From CAYQLT01 sp964418425 (GTDB lineage: Bacteria; Bacillota; Limnochordia; Limnochordales; Geochordaceae), in assembly GCA_964418425.1 (NCBI GenBank), contig CAYQLT010000014.1, positions 1 to 64,000 of the forward strand: 64,000 bases of DNA, read 5' to 3'. This document shows, in pieces, positions 1-9,028 of this stretch. Within the stretch, counting starts at the first letter, position 1. The number at the start of each line of letters is the position of its first letter. The notes beneath the pieces are model-generated. The model made no database searches. It was not told the origin of the DNA and saw only the letters and a list, made by a program, of their open reading frames with translations. Position numbers and translations under genes: made by a program.

Positions 1-183
1 AGCCGGGTTGTGGAGGCGCACCGGGCCGTGCGGGTTCTGGAGCGCCTGCGGGAACGGCAGTGGGCCCGGTACCGCCGGGAGCTGGAACGCGAGGAAGGGC
101 GATGGATGGACGAGGCAGGCATCCAGCGGTTTGTGCGCCGGCAAGCAAACGGGGCTTTACCGGACAGCTCGAACGGGGGCTGA
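1..183 (+). CDS. fliJ: FliJ, flagellar export chaperone (C-terminal end only)
   Basis: Reading frame 1 is open from the window edge to a TGA at 181-183, giving the last 60 residues of a protein. The stretch is charged and helical (HRAVRVLERLRERQ, then RRELEREEGRWMDEAG), matching the end of FliJ, the small coiled-coil component that links the flagellar export ATPase FliI to the export gate FlhA. The position directly ahead of a MotE/YlxF-like gene and fliK is the normal Firmicutes fla order, so context and sequence agree. The start lies outside the window. Confidence 0.8.
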   Translation, partial: SRVVEAHRAVRVLERLRERQWARYRRELEREEGRWMDEAGIQRFVRRQANGALPDSSNGG

Positions 184-189
184 ACGGGC

Positions 190-804
190 ATGCGCCAACT
201 TGCCTATTCTCTGGTGGCCCTGGTGCTTTCCCTGGCTTTCGGCCTGTGGATGCTGAGCTTCACGGGCGTGCTCCAGATAGGTCCCATGGTTCACGCCCAG
301 CTTGGTCGCGTACCCTTGGTTGCCGATTACATTAGTGCTTACCGCAAAGGTCTGGACCTGGAGCAGGCGCGCCGGAGCCTGGAGGAGGAGTTCGCCCGAA
401 AGGAGCAGGAGCTGGCGGCGAAGCTGGAGCAGGTGCAGCAGCGAGCCGCCGAGCTCGATCGTATGGCGCGCGAGCTCCAGGCCCGGGAATCGGAGCTGGC
501 TCGCCGTGAGCAGGCCCTGGCCCAGAGGGAAGCGGCGCTGACAGCGGTGGAGGACCGCCAGCGTTACTACCGGGAGCTGGCCGAAGCTGTAGGGCGGATG
601 CGACCGGACGAGGCGGCCCGGGTGATCCAGGAGGTGGACATCGAGCTGGCTCGGATCCTTCTGGGAGGCATGGACCCGCGGCAGGCGGGTGCCATCCTGG
701 GCAAGCTGGAGCCCAAGTACGCCAGCCAGTTGCTGGCGGTGCTGAACCCGACGGCGGTCTTGCCCGCCACCCGGGGCGGACCGGGGGCATCAGCGGGGCC
801 GTGA
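190..804 (+). CDS. MotE/YlxF-like protein with MgtE_N domain
   Basis: This 204-residue protein has one N-terminal membrane segment (about residues 5-27), a long charged coiled coil (about 50-125, rich in Glu, Arg and Gln) and a C-terminal MgtE_N-like segment (about 130-185, with MRPDEAARVIQEVD and LGGMDPRQAGAILGKL). The architecture matches the MotE/YlxF proteins found between fliJ and fliK, which are thought to chaperone the stator or the export of hook components at the membrane. The ATG is 6 bases after the fliJ stop, so the two genes are translationally coupled. The exact role in this organism is inferred from family and position. Confidence 0.75.
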   Translation: MRQLAYSLVALVLSLAFGLWMLSFTGVLQIGPMVHAQLGRVPLVADYISAYRKGLDLEQARRSLEEEFARKEQELAAKLEQVQQRAAELDRMARELQARESELARREQALAQREAALTAVEDRQRYYRELAEAVGRMRPDEAARVIQEVDIELARILLGGMDPRQAGAILGKLEPKYASQLLAVLNPTAVLPATRGGPGASAGP

Positions 805-881
805 TCGCCGGGCTGAAGCCCGAGCTCGTCACAACAAGCCCGGCATAGGGGTCGGGGAAAGGGAGGAGGTCGTCAGCGCAG

Positions 882-3746
882 GTGGTATCGTTGCCGGCTG
901 CCGCCACGCCGGCGGGGTTGAGTCTCAACCCGACGGCCTCTGCGGGTGCCAGCGAACCTGCGGCGCCTGACACCGGTGGCCGAAGGCCGTTTTTGGGACT
1001 TGGGGCATCTTGCCCTGAAGCCGACGTCGCTCCCGGCCCAGCGCAGATCAGGGGCCGGGGGGAGGCTGACTCCGTCGCCGGCGCGGGGGAGGTCAGCGCC
1101 TCTCGGGCGGCCGGCGGCGGCACGCGCCCCGCGGCAGCGGATCAAGAGGCGGCGCAGAGTTTCTCCGCTATTCTCCAGGAACTATCCGGGTTCCAGGGGG
1201 TCTTCGTTGGGGTCGGCAGCGCGGGCGCCCTGGGGAAGGGTGGGTCAGGCGGGTCGGCCCCGAGTGAAGCCGGGGGCCCCTTGGAAGGGTTGGGGGCGGC
1301 TTCAGAAGGTAGCGGGGAGGACGGCCGCAAGCCGGAGTTAAGCCGCTGGCGCACCGCCGGGACCAGCGCCTGGGAGCTTCTCCTCGCCGTCGAAGGCCTC
1401 GTCTCGTTGCTTCCGCCGGGCGGGTCCTTGCTTCCGCCGGGCGGGTCGTTGTCTGCACCGAACGGGCCGGGCGCGGCCGTCGCCGCTGTGGCGGCTGCTC
1501 CGGGACATGAGCTGCGCCAGGGTGCGGAGAGGATTTCCCCCGGCGTGCCGGCACGGGCGGGATTGCCGCATTCGGAAGGCCTGCGGGTGACCGTGACGGC
1601 TTTGGACGAGCCGGCGCTTCCCTTCCCGTTTGTCGCGCCACAGGCACCCCCTGAAGCTGCGAGCACCGAAGTCGCCCTTGATCCAGCCGAAGATGCGGCG
1701 CGAGCCGACTTCGAGCCCTTGCTCTCTGCAAGACCCCCGGAACAGCCACCCGGAACAGTCGGCCCGGCAGCCGGATGGGTGTGGGAGCCGGCGGCCGAGT
1801 TCCGGCCCGCCGATGCGACCTCCTCGGTGCCACAGGCCTCGCGGCATGAAAGTCCCGCACGGCCAGGGGAATCGCAGCTGGACAAAGCTGCCATCAGCCT
1901 GCCGGCAGCGGCCTGGCGGGGACAGGCTGGCGTCGCCGTTGCGGGGGCAACGCCATCCCCGCAGACAGGCGACGGGCATCGCCACAGCGGTTGGCAGCCC
2001 GAGAAGGAAGGGGCGCCTGTCCGGGCGCGGGGGGAAGCAGCCGTTCGACCGGGCTTCCGGGTCGAGGAGACGGCGGCTGAGCGTCTGCCATCCCTTGCGG
2101 CCGAGGAGTACGGGGTTTCCGCCGGGAGGGTGCAATCCGGGGCTGGATCCGTTTCGGGCGCGCCGAAGCATGAGCCCGCCACTGCGGACGCCGCATCCGG
2201 GCGGCTTGCGGTCGAATCGGGCGCCGGTTGGCGTCCGGGCGGGGGATCCGAGCTGACGGGCTCCGATGCCCCGGCCGACAGCCGGGTTCCGGGGCCGTCG
2301 GCCGTACCGGCTCCCCCAGCAGGTGAGATACGTGTTGAGACAGGCTTTGTTCTTCCTTCTCAGGCTCAGGAGACGGCACCCGAGGGGAGCAGCCCGCTCG
2401 ATGCCAGGGTGCCCGCCCGTGGAGCACCCCGTGCCCTGGGTGGCCGGGCAGCCGCCCCGCCGGCCGACTTCTCGCCTGCGGACGGGAGCCCTGCAGTGCG
2501 CACCGACGTGGTCGTTGGACCGGGCTTCCGGGTCGAGGAGACGGCGGCTGAGCGTCTGCCATCCCTTGCGGCCGAGGAGTACGGGGTTTCCGCCGGGAGG
2601 GTGCAATCCGGGGCTGGATCCGTTTCGGGCGCGCCGAAGCATGAGCCCGCCACTGCGGACGCCGCATCCGGGCGGCTTGCGGTCGAATCGGGCGCCGGTT
2701 GGCGTCCGGGCGGGGGATCCGAGCTGACGGGCTCCGATGCCCCGGCCGACAGCCGGGTTCCGGGGCCGTCGGCCGTACCGGCTCCCCCAGCAGGTGAGAT
2801 ACGTGTTGAGACAGGCTTTGTTCTTCCTTCTCAGGCTCAGGAGACGGCACCCGAGGGGAGCAGCCCGCTCGATACGGCGGCGCCCGCCGATGGTACACCG
2901 CACGCCCTGGATGGCCGGGCAGCCGCCCCGCCGACCGACTTCTCGCCCGCGGACGGGAGCCTTGCGGTGCGCACCGACGTGGAGACCGGTGACGAGGGCG
3001 GTCCGGCAGCCTCGATGGGGCTGAAGGGACAACGACCGCGGGAACGGGCCCAGGGCCAGCGTGCGCCCGAGGTCTCTCGCGAGTCGTCGCACGCCTCCTC
3101 GTCGGACGGCGGGGCCGGGGCCCGGGGGAGCGCCATGCCCGCCGGCGAGGCTGCGGTGGAGGCGAGGATGACCGCCGAGCTGCGGCCGCCGGCGGTTTCG
3201 CCATGGGAACAGCCGCCAGACGCTCGCCTTCGCCCCGCCGGCCTCCCATCGGAGCAACCGCCCGCCGAACTGGGCCAGCGCCTGGCCCACGCCACCCACC
3301 GGTGGCTGCAGGCCAGCGCGCCGGACGGCCTCGGGGTTCGGGTCGCACAGGCCCGGTTCGATCCGGCGGCGGGGGAGTTCCACTTGCGGCTGCACCCGCC
3401 TGAGCTGGGGACGCTCCGGGTGCGGGTGAGCAGCCACGATGGAGCGCTGACGGTGGCGGTGACGGCGGATCGCCCGGACACCGGATGGTTGCTGGTTCGC
3501 CACAGCTCCGCGCTCGAGCACGCCTTCGAGCAGGCGGGACTCCGGCTGGGCAGCTTCTCGGTGGATGTGGGAGGCGGCCCCTTCGGGGGGCATCCGCAGC
3601 CAGGGGGAGACCCCCTCTCCAGGCTCCCATTGCCGGCGACCCTTTGGGACATGCCCGCCCGGATGGTCGACGCCTCGGGCGCCGTGGATCAGGGCGGGGC
3701 GGTCGGAAGAGTGTGGGAGAGAGGGTCCGTGGACCTCAGGGTGTGA
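882..3746 (+). CDS. fliK: FliK, flagellar hook-length control protein
   Basis: FliK is the secreted ruler that measures the hook and switches FlhB specificity. At 954 residues it is roughly twice the usual length. The extra length is a low-complexity Pro/Ala/Gly/Glu-rich body containing two tandem 157-residue units. The conserved C-terminal Flg_hook domain (about the last 150 residues) is present, with FHLRLHPPELGTLRVRV, the motif that contacts FlhB. The GTG start at 882 follows a strong ribosome site (gggaggaggt, 861-870). The next gene, flgD, supports the assignment. The central duplication is nearly perfect at DNA level and should be checked for assembly error. Confidence 0.88.
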   Translation: MVSLPAAATPAGLSLNPTASAGASEPAAPDTGGRRPFLGLGASCPEADVAPGPAQIRGRGEADSVAGAGEVSASRAAGGGTRPAAADQEAAQSFSAILQELSGFQGVFVGVGSAGALGKGGSGGSAPSEAGGPLEGLGAASEGSGEDGRKPELSRWRTAGTSAWELLLAVEGLVSLLPPGGSLLPPGGSLSAPNGPGAAVAAVAAAPGHELRQGAERISPGVPARAGLPHSEGLRVTVTALDEPALPFPFVAPQAPPEAASTEVALDPAEDAARADFEPLLSARPPEQPPGTVGPAAGWVWEPAAEFRPADATSSVPQASRHESPARPGESQLDKAAISLPAAAWRGQAGVAVAGATPSPQTGDGHRHSGWQPEKEGAPVRARGEAAVRPGFRVEETAAERLPSLAAEEYGVSAGRVQSGAGSVSGAPKHEPATADAASGRLAVESGAGWRPGGGSELTGSDAPADSRVPGPSAVPAPPAGEIRVETGFVLPSQAQETAPEGSSPLDARVPARGAPRALGGRAAAPPADFSPADGSPAVRTDVVVGPGFRVEETAAERLPSLAAEEYGVSAGRVQSGAGSVSGAPKHEPATADAASGRLAVESGAGWRPGGGSELTGSDAPADSRVPGPSAVPAPPAGEIRVETGFVLPSQAQETAPEGSSPLDTAAPADGTPHALDGRAAAPPTDFSPADGSLAVRTDVETGDEGGPAASMGLKGQRPRERAQGQRAPEVSRESSHASSSDGGAGARGSAMPAGEAAVEARMTAELRPPAVSPWEQPPDARLRPAGLPSEQPPAELGQRLAHATHRWLQASAPDGLGVRVAQARFDPAAGEFHLRLHPPELGTLRVRVSSHDGALTVAVTADRPDTGWLLVRHSSALEHAFEQAGLRLGSFSVDVGGGPFGGHPQPGGDPLSRLPLPATLWDMPARMVDASGAVDQGGAVGRVWERGSVDLRV
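2047..2873 (+). repeat. Tandem direct repeat inside fliK (2 x 471 bp)
   Basis: Bases 2047-2402 and 2518-2873 are identical by eye over 356 bp, offset by 471 bp (157 codons). The remaining part of each unit (2403-2517 and 2874 to about 2988) is clearly related but diverged. Unit 1 and unit 2 therefore sit head to tail and stay in frame. The pattern suggests one duplication, followed by divergence of the distal third and either recent gene conversion or selection on the proximal two thirds. Confidence 0.9.
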
Positions 3747-3809
3747 GCCAACCGGCTCGCAGGGGGCTACCGTGGCCCGACGGTCAGGCATGCGGAAAGG
3801 GGGGCAACC

Positions 3810-4223
3810 ATGACCGAACCGGTGGGAGCCGTCCGCCTGGCGACCCCGGAGCGTCCGGCGCTTTCCGGGGGTCAGACGGTGCGGACCGAAGACTTCTTGC
3901 GGCTGCTTACTCTTCAGCTCAGGTACCAGAACCCTCTGGAACCCATGAAGGAGACCGAGTTCGTCACCCAACTCGCGCAGTTCAGCCAGCTTGAGGCGTT
4001 GCAGAACCTGCAGTCCACCCTGTCGGGGGCGCTGGAGCGTCAAAGTGCCCTTTTTGCCTTGGGCCGGGGAGTTGAGCTTCTGGGTCGCCGGGTGGTGATC
4101 CGCAGGCCGGACCGAACCGTGGAAGGGACGGTGGAGGGGCTGCGTCTGGATCCGGGCGGGGTACGGGTGGTGGTGGGGGGCTCCGAGTTCGACATCACCG
4201 ACGTGGCGGAGGTCAGGGGTTGA
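3810..4223 (+). CDS. flgD: FlgD, hook-capping protein
   Basis: FlgD forms the cap on which hook subunits polymerise. The 137-residue length is that of the short Firmicutes form, with an N-terminal FlgD domain (TEDFLRLLTLQLRYQNPLEP, then FVTQLAQFSQLEAL) and a small C-terminal beta part rather than the full Ig-like insert of enterobacteria. The ATG at 3810 follows ggaaaggggggc. The gene sits between fliK and flgE, as in Bacillus and Clostridium. Confidence 0.92.
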   Translation: MTEPVGAVRLATPERPALSGGQTVRTEDFLRLLTLQLRYQNPLEPMKETEFVTQLAQFSQLEALQNLQSTLSGALERQSALFALGRGVELLGRRVVIRRPDRTVEGTVEGLRLDPGGVRVVVGGSEFDITDVAEVRG

Positions 4224-4293
4224 GCGCTCCAACCCGGGGCGCGTCCTGTGGCCTCACAAGGCGCGAGGACTTTCCGGAGAGGGGGTGGGAGCG

Positions 4294-4719
4294 GTGACGA
4301 CGGGGCCCGTGGAGCGGGGGCCTGACGTGGGGGCAACCCCCGCCTCCAAGGCGGCGGCGGTCAAACGGGCCGCAGGGCCGCCGGGGGGCACGTCGAGGTC
4401 ACCGGAGCCGTCCGGCCGCAGCGTGGACTTCCGGGCCGTGCTGAACCAGGTACAGGCGGAAATGGAAGGGCTGCGGCTTTCGGCACACGCCCGAACCCGC
4501 CTGGCGGGTCGAGGGATCGAGCTTACCGGAACCCAGGTCCAGCGACTGGTCGACGCGGTCAACCGGGCCGGGGCCAAGGGCGCCCGGGAGGCAGTGATCG
4601 TCCTGGAGGGAACCGCCTTTGTGGTCAGCGTGCGCAACCGCACGGTGATCACGGTCGTGGACGGGCCCCGGCTGAAGGAGAACATCTTCACCAACGTGGA
4701 CACGGTGGTGTTCGCATAG
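4294..4719 (+). CDS. Flagellar operon protein, TIGR02530 type
   Basis: This is a small protein of about 141 residues with a disordered N-terminus (to about residue 45) and a conserved C-terminal part: LRLSAHARTRLAGRGIELT, then RNRTVITVVDGPRLKENIF and a terminal NVDTVVF. This pattern is that of the TIGR02530 flagellar family found between flgD and flgE in Clostridia, whose biochemical role is not established. I favour GTG 4294 because the purine-rich ribosome site at 4276-4288 is too close to the alternative GTG at 4285. Confidence 0.75.
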   Translation: MTTGPVERGPDVGATPASKAAAVKRAAGPPGGTSRSPEPSGRSVDFRAVLNQVQAEMEGLRLSAHARTRLAGRGIELTGTQVQRLVDAVNRAGAKGAREAVIVLEGTAFVVSVRNRTVITVVDGPRLKENIFTNVDTVVFA

Positions 4720-4820
4720 CAGGACCGAACCAAAGGGCCGGGCCGGACCTCCTGGGGAGGGGGCCCGGATGGCGGTCGCCGACCGACCGAGGCGGCCGCA
4801 CGGGAGAGGCAGGAGAACCG

Positions 4821-6431
4821 ATGCTTCGATCGCTGTTCGCCGGCGTGTCCGGCATGCGGACGCACCAGCTCGGCATGGACGTCATCGCCGACAACATCGC
4901 CAACGTGAATACGGCCGGCTACAAGTCAAGCCGCTTGACGTTCAAGGAAGTGTACAGCCAGCTGCTTCGGGGAGCGCGCGGCCCCGTCGGGGATAGGGGC
5001 GGCGTGAACCCGCTTCAGATCGGGTTGGGTGTCACGGTAGGGTCCATCGATACGCTCTTCGCGCAGGGAGCACCGCAGGCGACAGGCCGCGATACGGACA
5101 TCTCCATCGACGGTAACGGCTTTTTCATCCTGGCCGACGGAGACCGGACCTTTTACACCCGCGCGGGCATGTTCTCCGTGGACAGCAGCGGTTTTCTGGT
5201 GCACGTCAACGGCATGAAGGTGAAAGGCTGGGTGGCCTCGGACGGCCAGATCGACGCGACAGGGGATCCCGTTCCCATCCAGCTTCCCACAACCGGGAGC
5301 ATCCCGGCCCGCGCCACCACACAGGCCGTCATCGGCGGCAACCTGGACTCCCAAACCACAGCCACCCTGCGCTTCGACAACCTCACCCTGGAGGTGGACG
5401 GCGATCCGGCCGACGGGGAGCCGGGCCGCAGGCTGCAGGTGGCCTTTCGCCTGACGCCCACGGGCAACTTCAACGAGTGGAACTGGGAGGCCATCCGCAC
5501 GGACACGGGCGATGTCGTGGCCCGGAGCACCGATGCGGGTAAGGGTCCGATCATTGTGAACAAGGACGGAAGCATCACGTCTCCGGCGGGCACTTTGGAC
5601 TTCTCGTTTGAAGTGGAAGCGCCGGGCGGGGTCGTGGTGGAGGTGCAGGTGACCGGTCCGTCGGGCGCATGGGACCCCAGCAATCCGTACGCTTTCACGG
5701 CCGAGCCGGCCGACCCCGCGCATCAGGTCACTCCGTCGGGAGGAGCAGGTAGCTTCCAGGCCGCCTCCACGCCCAGCCTCACGCTGGATGTGTACGACTC
5801 CCTCGGGCGGGTTCGCTCCCTTCTCGCGGAGTTCACCCGGGAGTCCAACATCGCCTGGCAGTGGGTGCTGCGGGATGAGGGCGGAAACGGATTGGGGAGC
5901 GGCAGCCTGGGCTTCAGCAGCGCCGGAGTGCTCCTGACCGGGCAGAAAGCGAGCGTGACGGTGCCGCCCGTAGGCGGAGCTGATCCCCTGACCCTGGAGC
6001 TGGACTTCTCGACCCTGACCCAGCTGGCGGCGGAATCCGGGCCGTCCCTGGCCTTTCAGGACGGCTACGCCTCGGGCCAGCTTGTGCGTTTCACCATCGA
6101 CGACTCGGGGGTCATCAAAGGCATCTTCTCCAACGACGTCCTGCAGGACCTGGCCCAGATCGCGCTGGCCATGTTCGGAAATCCCGAGGGATTGGTGAAG
6201 CAATCCGACACCCTGTTCACCGAATCCGGCAACAGCGGCCAGGCCCTTCCCGGCAGGCCCAATTCGGGCAACCGGGGAAGGCTTGCCCCGGGGTTCCTGG
6301 AGATGTCCAACGTGGACCTCTCCCAGGAGTTCACCAACCTGATCCTGGCCCAGCGGGGCTTTCAGGCCAACTCCCGGGTCATCACCACGTCCGACGAGAT
6401 GCTGCAGGAGTTGATGACGCTCAAGCGTTAG
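4821..6431 (+). CDS. flgE: FlgE, flagellar hook protein
   Basis: FlgE builds the curved hook joining basal body and filament. The 536-residue protein has the N-terminal rod-type motif (SGMRTHQLGMDVIADNIANV), the FlgE/F/G core (ISIDGNGFFILADGDRTFYT) and the C-terminal helix MSNVDLSQEFTNLILAQRGF ending in TSDEMLQELMTLKR. The middle (about 130-400) holds beta domains with little conservation, exposed on the hook surface. The ATG at 4821 follows ggagaggcaggagaac. It is slightly longer than the Bacillus form. Confidence 0.95.
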   Translation: MLRSLFAGVSGMRTHQLGMDVIADNIANVNTAGYKSSRLTFKEVYSQLLRGARGPVGDRGGVNPLQIGLGVTVGSIDTLFAQGAPQATGRDTDISIDGNGFFILADGDRTFYTRAGMFSVDSSGFLVHVNGMKVKGWVASDGQIDATGDPVPIQLPTTGSIPARATTQAVIGGNLDSQTTATLRFDNLTLEVDGDPADGEPGRRLQVAFRLTPTGNFNEWNWEAIRTDTGDVVARSTDAGKGPIIVNKDGSITSPAGTLDFSFEVEAPGGVVVEVQVTGPSGAWDPSNPYAFTAEPADPAHQVTPSGGAGSFQAASTPSLTLDVYDSLGRVRSLLAEFTRESNIAWQWVLRDEGGNGLGSGSLGFSSAGVLLTGQKASVTVPPVGGADPLTLELDFSTLTQLAAESGPSLAFQDGYASGQLVRFTIDDSGVIKGIFSNDVLQDLAQIALAMFGNPEGLVKQSDTLFTESGNSGQALPGRPNSGNRGRLAPGFLEMSNVDLSQEFTNLILAQRGFQANSRVITTSDEMLQELMTLKR

Positions 6432-6514
6432 GCGGGGTTGCAGTGGTACCGTAGCCTCCGGGGAATGCGGCCGGCGGTCGAGCACCCAGGACGCCCGGAA
6501 GGGAGGCCGGTGGG

Positions 6515-6739
6515 GTGGTCCGGCTTCACCGGCTGGATGGCAAGGAGTTCGTGGTCAACGTGGATCTCATCGAGACGGTGGAGGCCACTCCGGATACCGT
6601 GGTTTCGCTTACGACGGGGCGCAAGTACGTGGTGCGGGAGAGCGTGGACGAGGTGGTGGCAAGGGCTCTGGAGTTTTACCGGGCCAGGCTGGCGGGCCTG
6701 GCCCGGACCGGGCCGGGCCCGGGCGGCGGGCTGCGGTGA
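6515..6739 (+). CDS. flbD: FlbD/SwrD-like flagellar protein
   Basis: This 74-residue protein begins MVRLHRLDGKEFVVNVDLIE and has the family core TPDTVVSLTTGRKYVV, then a short helix. The FlbD family (SwrD in Bacillus) lies between flgE and motA/fliL and is reported in Bacillus to increase motor torque through the stators. Its location immediately before motAB fits that role. The GTG start follows gggaggc (6501-6507). Confidence 0.82.
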   Translation: MVRLHRLDGKEFVVNVDLIETVEATPDTVVSLTTGRKYVVRESVDEVVARALEFYRARLAGLARTGPGPGGGLR

Positions 6740-6763
6740 GGCAGACCAGCAGGAGGTCTCGGC

Positions 6764-7594
6764 GTGGACATAGCCACGGTCGTCGGCCTGGTGGCAGGCG
6801 TCGCGTTCATCGTGGGGGCCATCTCCTTTGGCGGAAGCGTGCTCCAGTACGTGGACCTGCCGTCCTTCGTACTGGTGGTGGGCGCCACCCTGGCGGCAAC
6901 CATGGTGAACTATCGGCTGGACGAGCTTTTGCAGGGGATTCGGCTGCTTCGGGTCGCCGCCGGTCAGCACCATTTCAATCCCGAGGAGCTCATCGGCCTA
7001 GTGGTCAGATTGGCCGAAAAGGCCCGCCGGGAGGGCCTGCTGGCCATGGAGGAGGAGGCCGATCGGCTGAAAGACCCGTTCCTGCGCAAGGGCATCCAGC
7101 TGGTGGTGGACGGCACCGATCCCGAGCTGGTCCGCAACATCCTGGACATCGAGCTGACGTTCATCGAGGAGCGCCATCGGCGGGGGCAGGCCATCTTCGA
7201 GTCGCTGGCCGCCTACGCGCCCGCCTTCGGAATGATCGGGACCCTGGTGGGGCTGATCCGGATGCTGGGTAAACTGGACGACCCGGCCACGGTGGGCCCG
7301 GCGATGGCGCTGGCCCTGCTGACCACCCTGTACGGTGCGGTGTTGGCGTACCTGGTCTTCTCGCCCCTGGCGGGCAAGCTGCGCGTCAAGAACGAGGACG
7401 AGGTGATGATGCGAGAGATGATGATCGAGGGGGTGCTTTCCATCCAGGCCGGGGAGAACCCCCGGATCGTGGAGGAGAAACTCCGCTCTTTCCTGCCGCC
7501 CGCCCGGCGCAAGCGAGCAGGCCAGGGGCCGCGGGCGGCAGCCCCTCAACCGGTAGGCCAGCAGGCGGTGTCCTCGGGTGCGCGAGCGCGCTGA
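6764..7594 (+). CDS. motA: MotA, flagellar stator protein
   Basis: MotA forms the ring around MotB and couples ion flow to rotor torque. The 276-residue sequence shows the four expected membrane segments (about 5-25, 30-48, 150-172, 182-202), the cytoplasmic loop with charged LTFIEERHRRGQ, and the conserved proline region YAPAFGMIGTLVGL. A 25-residue basic tail follows the last conserved block. The GTG start is 24 bases after flbD, and the end overlaps motB by 17 bases. The ion used (H+ or Na+) cannot be told from the sequence alone. Confidence 0.93.
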   Translation: MDIATVVGLVAGVAFIVGAISFGGSVLQYVDLPSFVLVVGATLAATMVNYRLDELLQGIRLLRVAAGQHHFNPEELIGLVVRLAEKARREGLLAMEEEADRLKDPFLRKGIQLVVDGTDPELVRNILDIELTFIEERHRRGQAIFESLAAYAPAFGMIGTLVGLIRMLGKLDDPATVGPAMALALLTTLYGAVLAYLVFSPLAGKLRVKNEDEVMMREMMIEGVLSIQAGENPRIVEEKLRSFLPPARRKRAGQGPRAAAPQPVGQQAVSSGARAR

Positions 7595-8363
7595 CGGAGG
7601 ACGGCGGCACCGTCGCAGCGGGGGCGGGGAGCAGCGGATGGCCCCGTGGATGCTCACCTACTCGGATCTGGTGACCCAGATCCTGGTGTTCTTTGTCATC
7701 CTCTTCTCCATCTCCACCATCGATGTGCAGCGCTTCCGGTTGCTCCTGTCGGCCTTCCGCGGCTCGCTGGGGGTGCTCGAACGGGGGCGCACCTTCGATC
7801 AAAGCGCGCTGGTGGCAAGCCCTCCTCTGCAGGTGTTGCCTCTTTACAGCTATACGTCGGCGCGCGAGCAGCTGCAGCAGGTGTACCGGGAACTGGCCCA
7901 GATGCTGGAGACGGCGGGGCTGCAGGAACGCGTCGAGCTGATTCCCGAAGAACGCGGGCTGGTGGTGCGCTTTTCGGACCGGGTCCTGTTCGACCTGGGC
8001 CGCGTGGATCTGCGGCCGGAGGCTCGAGAGGTGCTGGATGCGGTGGCCGCCGTGCTGAAGGGTTTACCCAACCCCATCCGGGTCGAGGGCCACACGGACA
8101 ACCTGCCCATCCGTACCGAGCGTTTCCCCTCCAACTGGGAGCTGTCGGTGGGCCGGGCCACAGCGGTGGTGCGGTACTTCATCGAGCGCCACGGCATGGA
8201 CCCCCGCCGCCTGTCGGCGGCGGGTTACGGGGAGTACCGGCCTTTGGTTCCTAACACCAGCGAGGCCAACCGGCAGAGGAACCGGCGGGTGGACGTGGTG
8301 ATCCTCAGCCTGACTCAGCACCAGGAGCCGTCGCCCGCGCCCGGCCCGTCGAAGCCCATTTGA
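7578..8363 (+). CDS. motB: MotB, flagellar stator protein
   Basis: MotB anchors the stator to peptidoglycan. The 261-residue protein has a short basic N-terminus, one membrane helix containing the channel aspartate (WMLTYSDLVTQILVFFVIL) and a C-terminal OmpA-like peptidoglycan-binding domain (about 130-245, with VEGHTDNLPI, NWELSVGRATAVVRYF and NRRVDVVIL). It starts with GTG inside the end of motA, so the two stator subunits are translationally coupled. Confidence 0.93.
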   Translation: MRERADGGRRHRRSGGGEQRMAPWMLTYSDLVTQILVFFVILFSISTIDVQRFRLLLSAFRGSLGVLERGRTFDQSALVASPPLQVLPLYSYTSAREQLQQVYRELAQMLETAGLQERVELIPEERGLVVRFSDRVLFDLGRVDLRPEAREVLDAVAAVLKGLPNPIRVEGHTDNLPIRTERFPSNWELSVGRATAVVRYFIERHGMDPRRLSAAGYGEYRPLVPNTSEANRQRNRRVDVVILSLTQHQEPSPAPGPSKPI

Positions 8364-8397
8364 ACGGGATGTAGGGAGACGAGGGGGTTGATACAGG

Positions 8398-8958
8398 GTG
8401 GCTGTTCAGCAACCGCCGTCGCCGCCACCCCCGGCGCCGGCAGCGCCGGAGCCGCAGCAGGGGCTGGCAAGGCGAGTGGGCTGGGGGTTGTTCGTGGTGG
8501 CCGTCATTATCGCCGCCTCCACGGCCAGCGCGCTGCTGGCGTACCTCGTCTTCAACCGGGGCCTGCCGCCAAGCCCGAGGGTCACCAGCGAACCTGTGCC
8601 TGCACGCCCCCCGGCGGCCGAGAAGGCCGAGGCGGCCGAGCCGCCGCCGCTGGGGCCTACCCTGGACGTGGGGGAGTTCGTGGTCAACCTGGCTCCTGGG
8701 CCCGGTCTGGCCGTGCGCTACGCCCGGCTGACCCTGGTGGTGGAGGTGGACCGCCGGGAGTCGGTGGGCGAGCTTCAGCGGCGGCTGCCCCAGGTACGGG
8801 ATACGGTCATCGCTTTGTTCAATACCAAGCGCTTCGAGGAGCTGACGGCTCGTGACGGCCTTGACCGGCTCCGCAGGGAGCTCGCGGAGGCGCTCAGCAA
8901 GCTGGTTCCCAAGGGACGGGTGGTGAACGTCTACTTTGTGGACTTCGTCGTCCAGTGA
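8398..8958 (+). CDS. fliL: FliL, flagellar basal body protein
   Basis: FliL surrounds the stator and supports torque. The protein has 186 residues: a Pro/Ala-rich N-terminus, one membrane helix (about 27-52, VGWGLFVVAVIIAASTA), a linker, and the periplasmic FliL domain (LDVGEFVVNLAPG, then LTLVVEVDRRES, ending VPKGRVVNVYFVDFVVQ). The GTG at 8398 follows gtagggagacgaggggg. It is normally followed by fliM, which is missing here. Confidence 0.88.
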   Translation: MAVQQPPSPPPPAPAAPEPQQGLARRVGWGLFVVAVIIAASTASALLAYLVFNRGLPPSPRVTSEPVPARPPAAEKAEAAEPPPLGPTLDVGEFVVNLAPGPGLAVRYARLTLVVEVDRRESVGELQRRLPQVRDTVIALFNTKRFEELTARDGLDRLRRELAEALSKLVPKGRVVNVYFVDFVVQ

Positions 8959-9028
8959 GCCTGCGGCGCCGCCCGGCCGGGTTTGGGCATCGGGGCCGGT
9001 GTCCGGGAGCGGGCGGGAAGTCACGGAG

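Noticed and set aside
1381..1455. Short tandem repeat in fliK (cttccgccgggcgggtc, two adjacent copies)
   Set aside because: Real but short, and explained by the low-complexity Pro/Gly-rich body of FliK; not reported as a separate element.
1338..4232. Very long open frame on the minus strand (about 960 codons) opposite fliK and flgD
   Set aside because: It is a GC-bias shadow; the + strand holds fliK and flgD with recognised domains, while the minus translation is low-complexity Arg/Pro/Gly.
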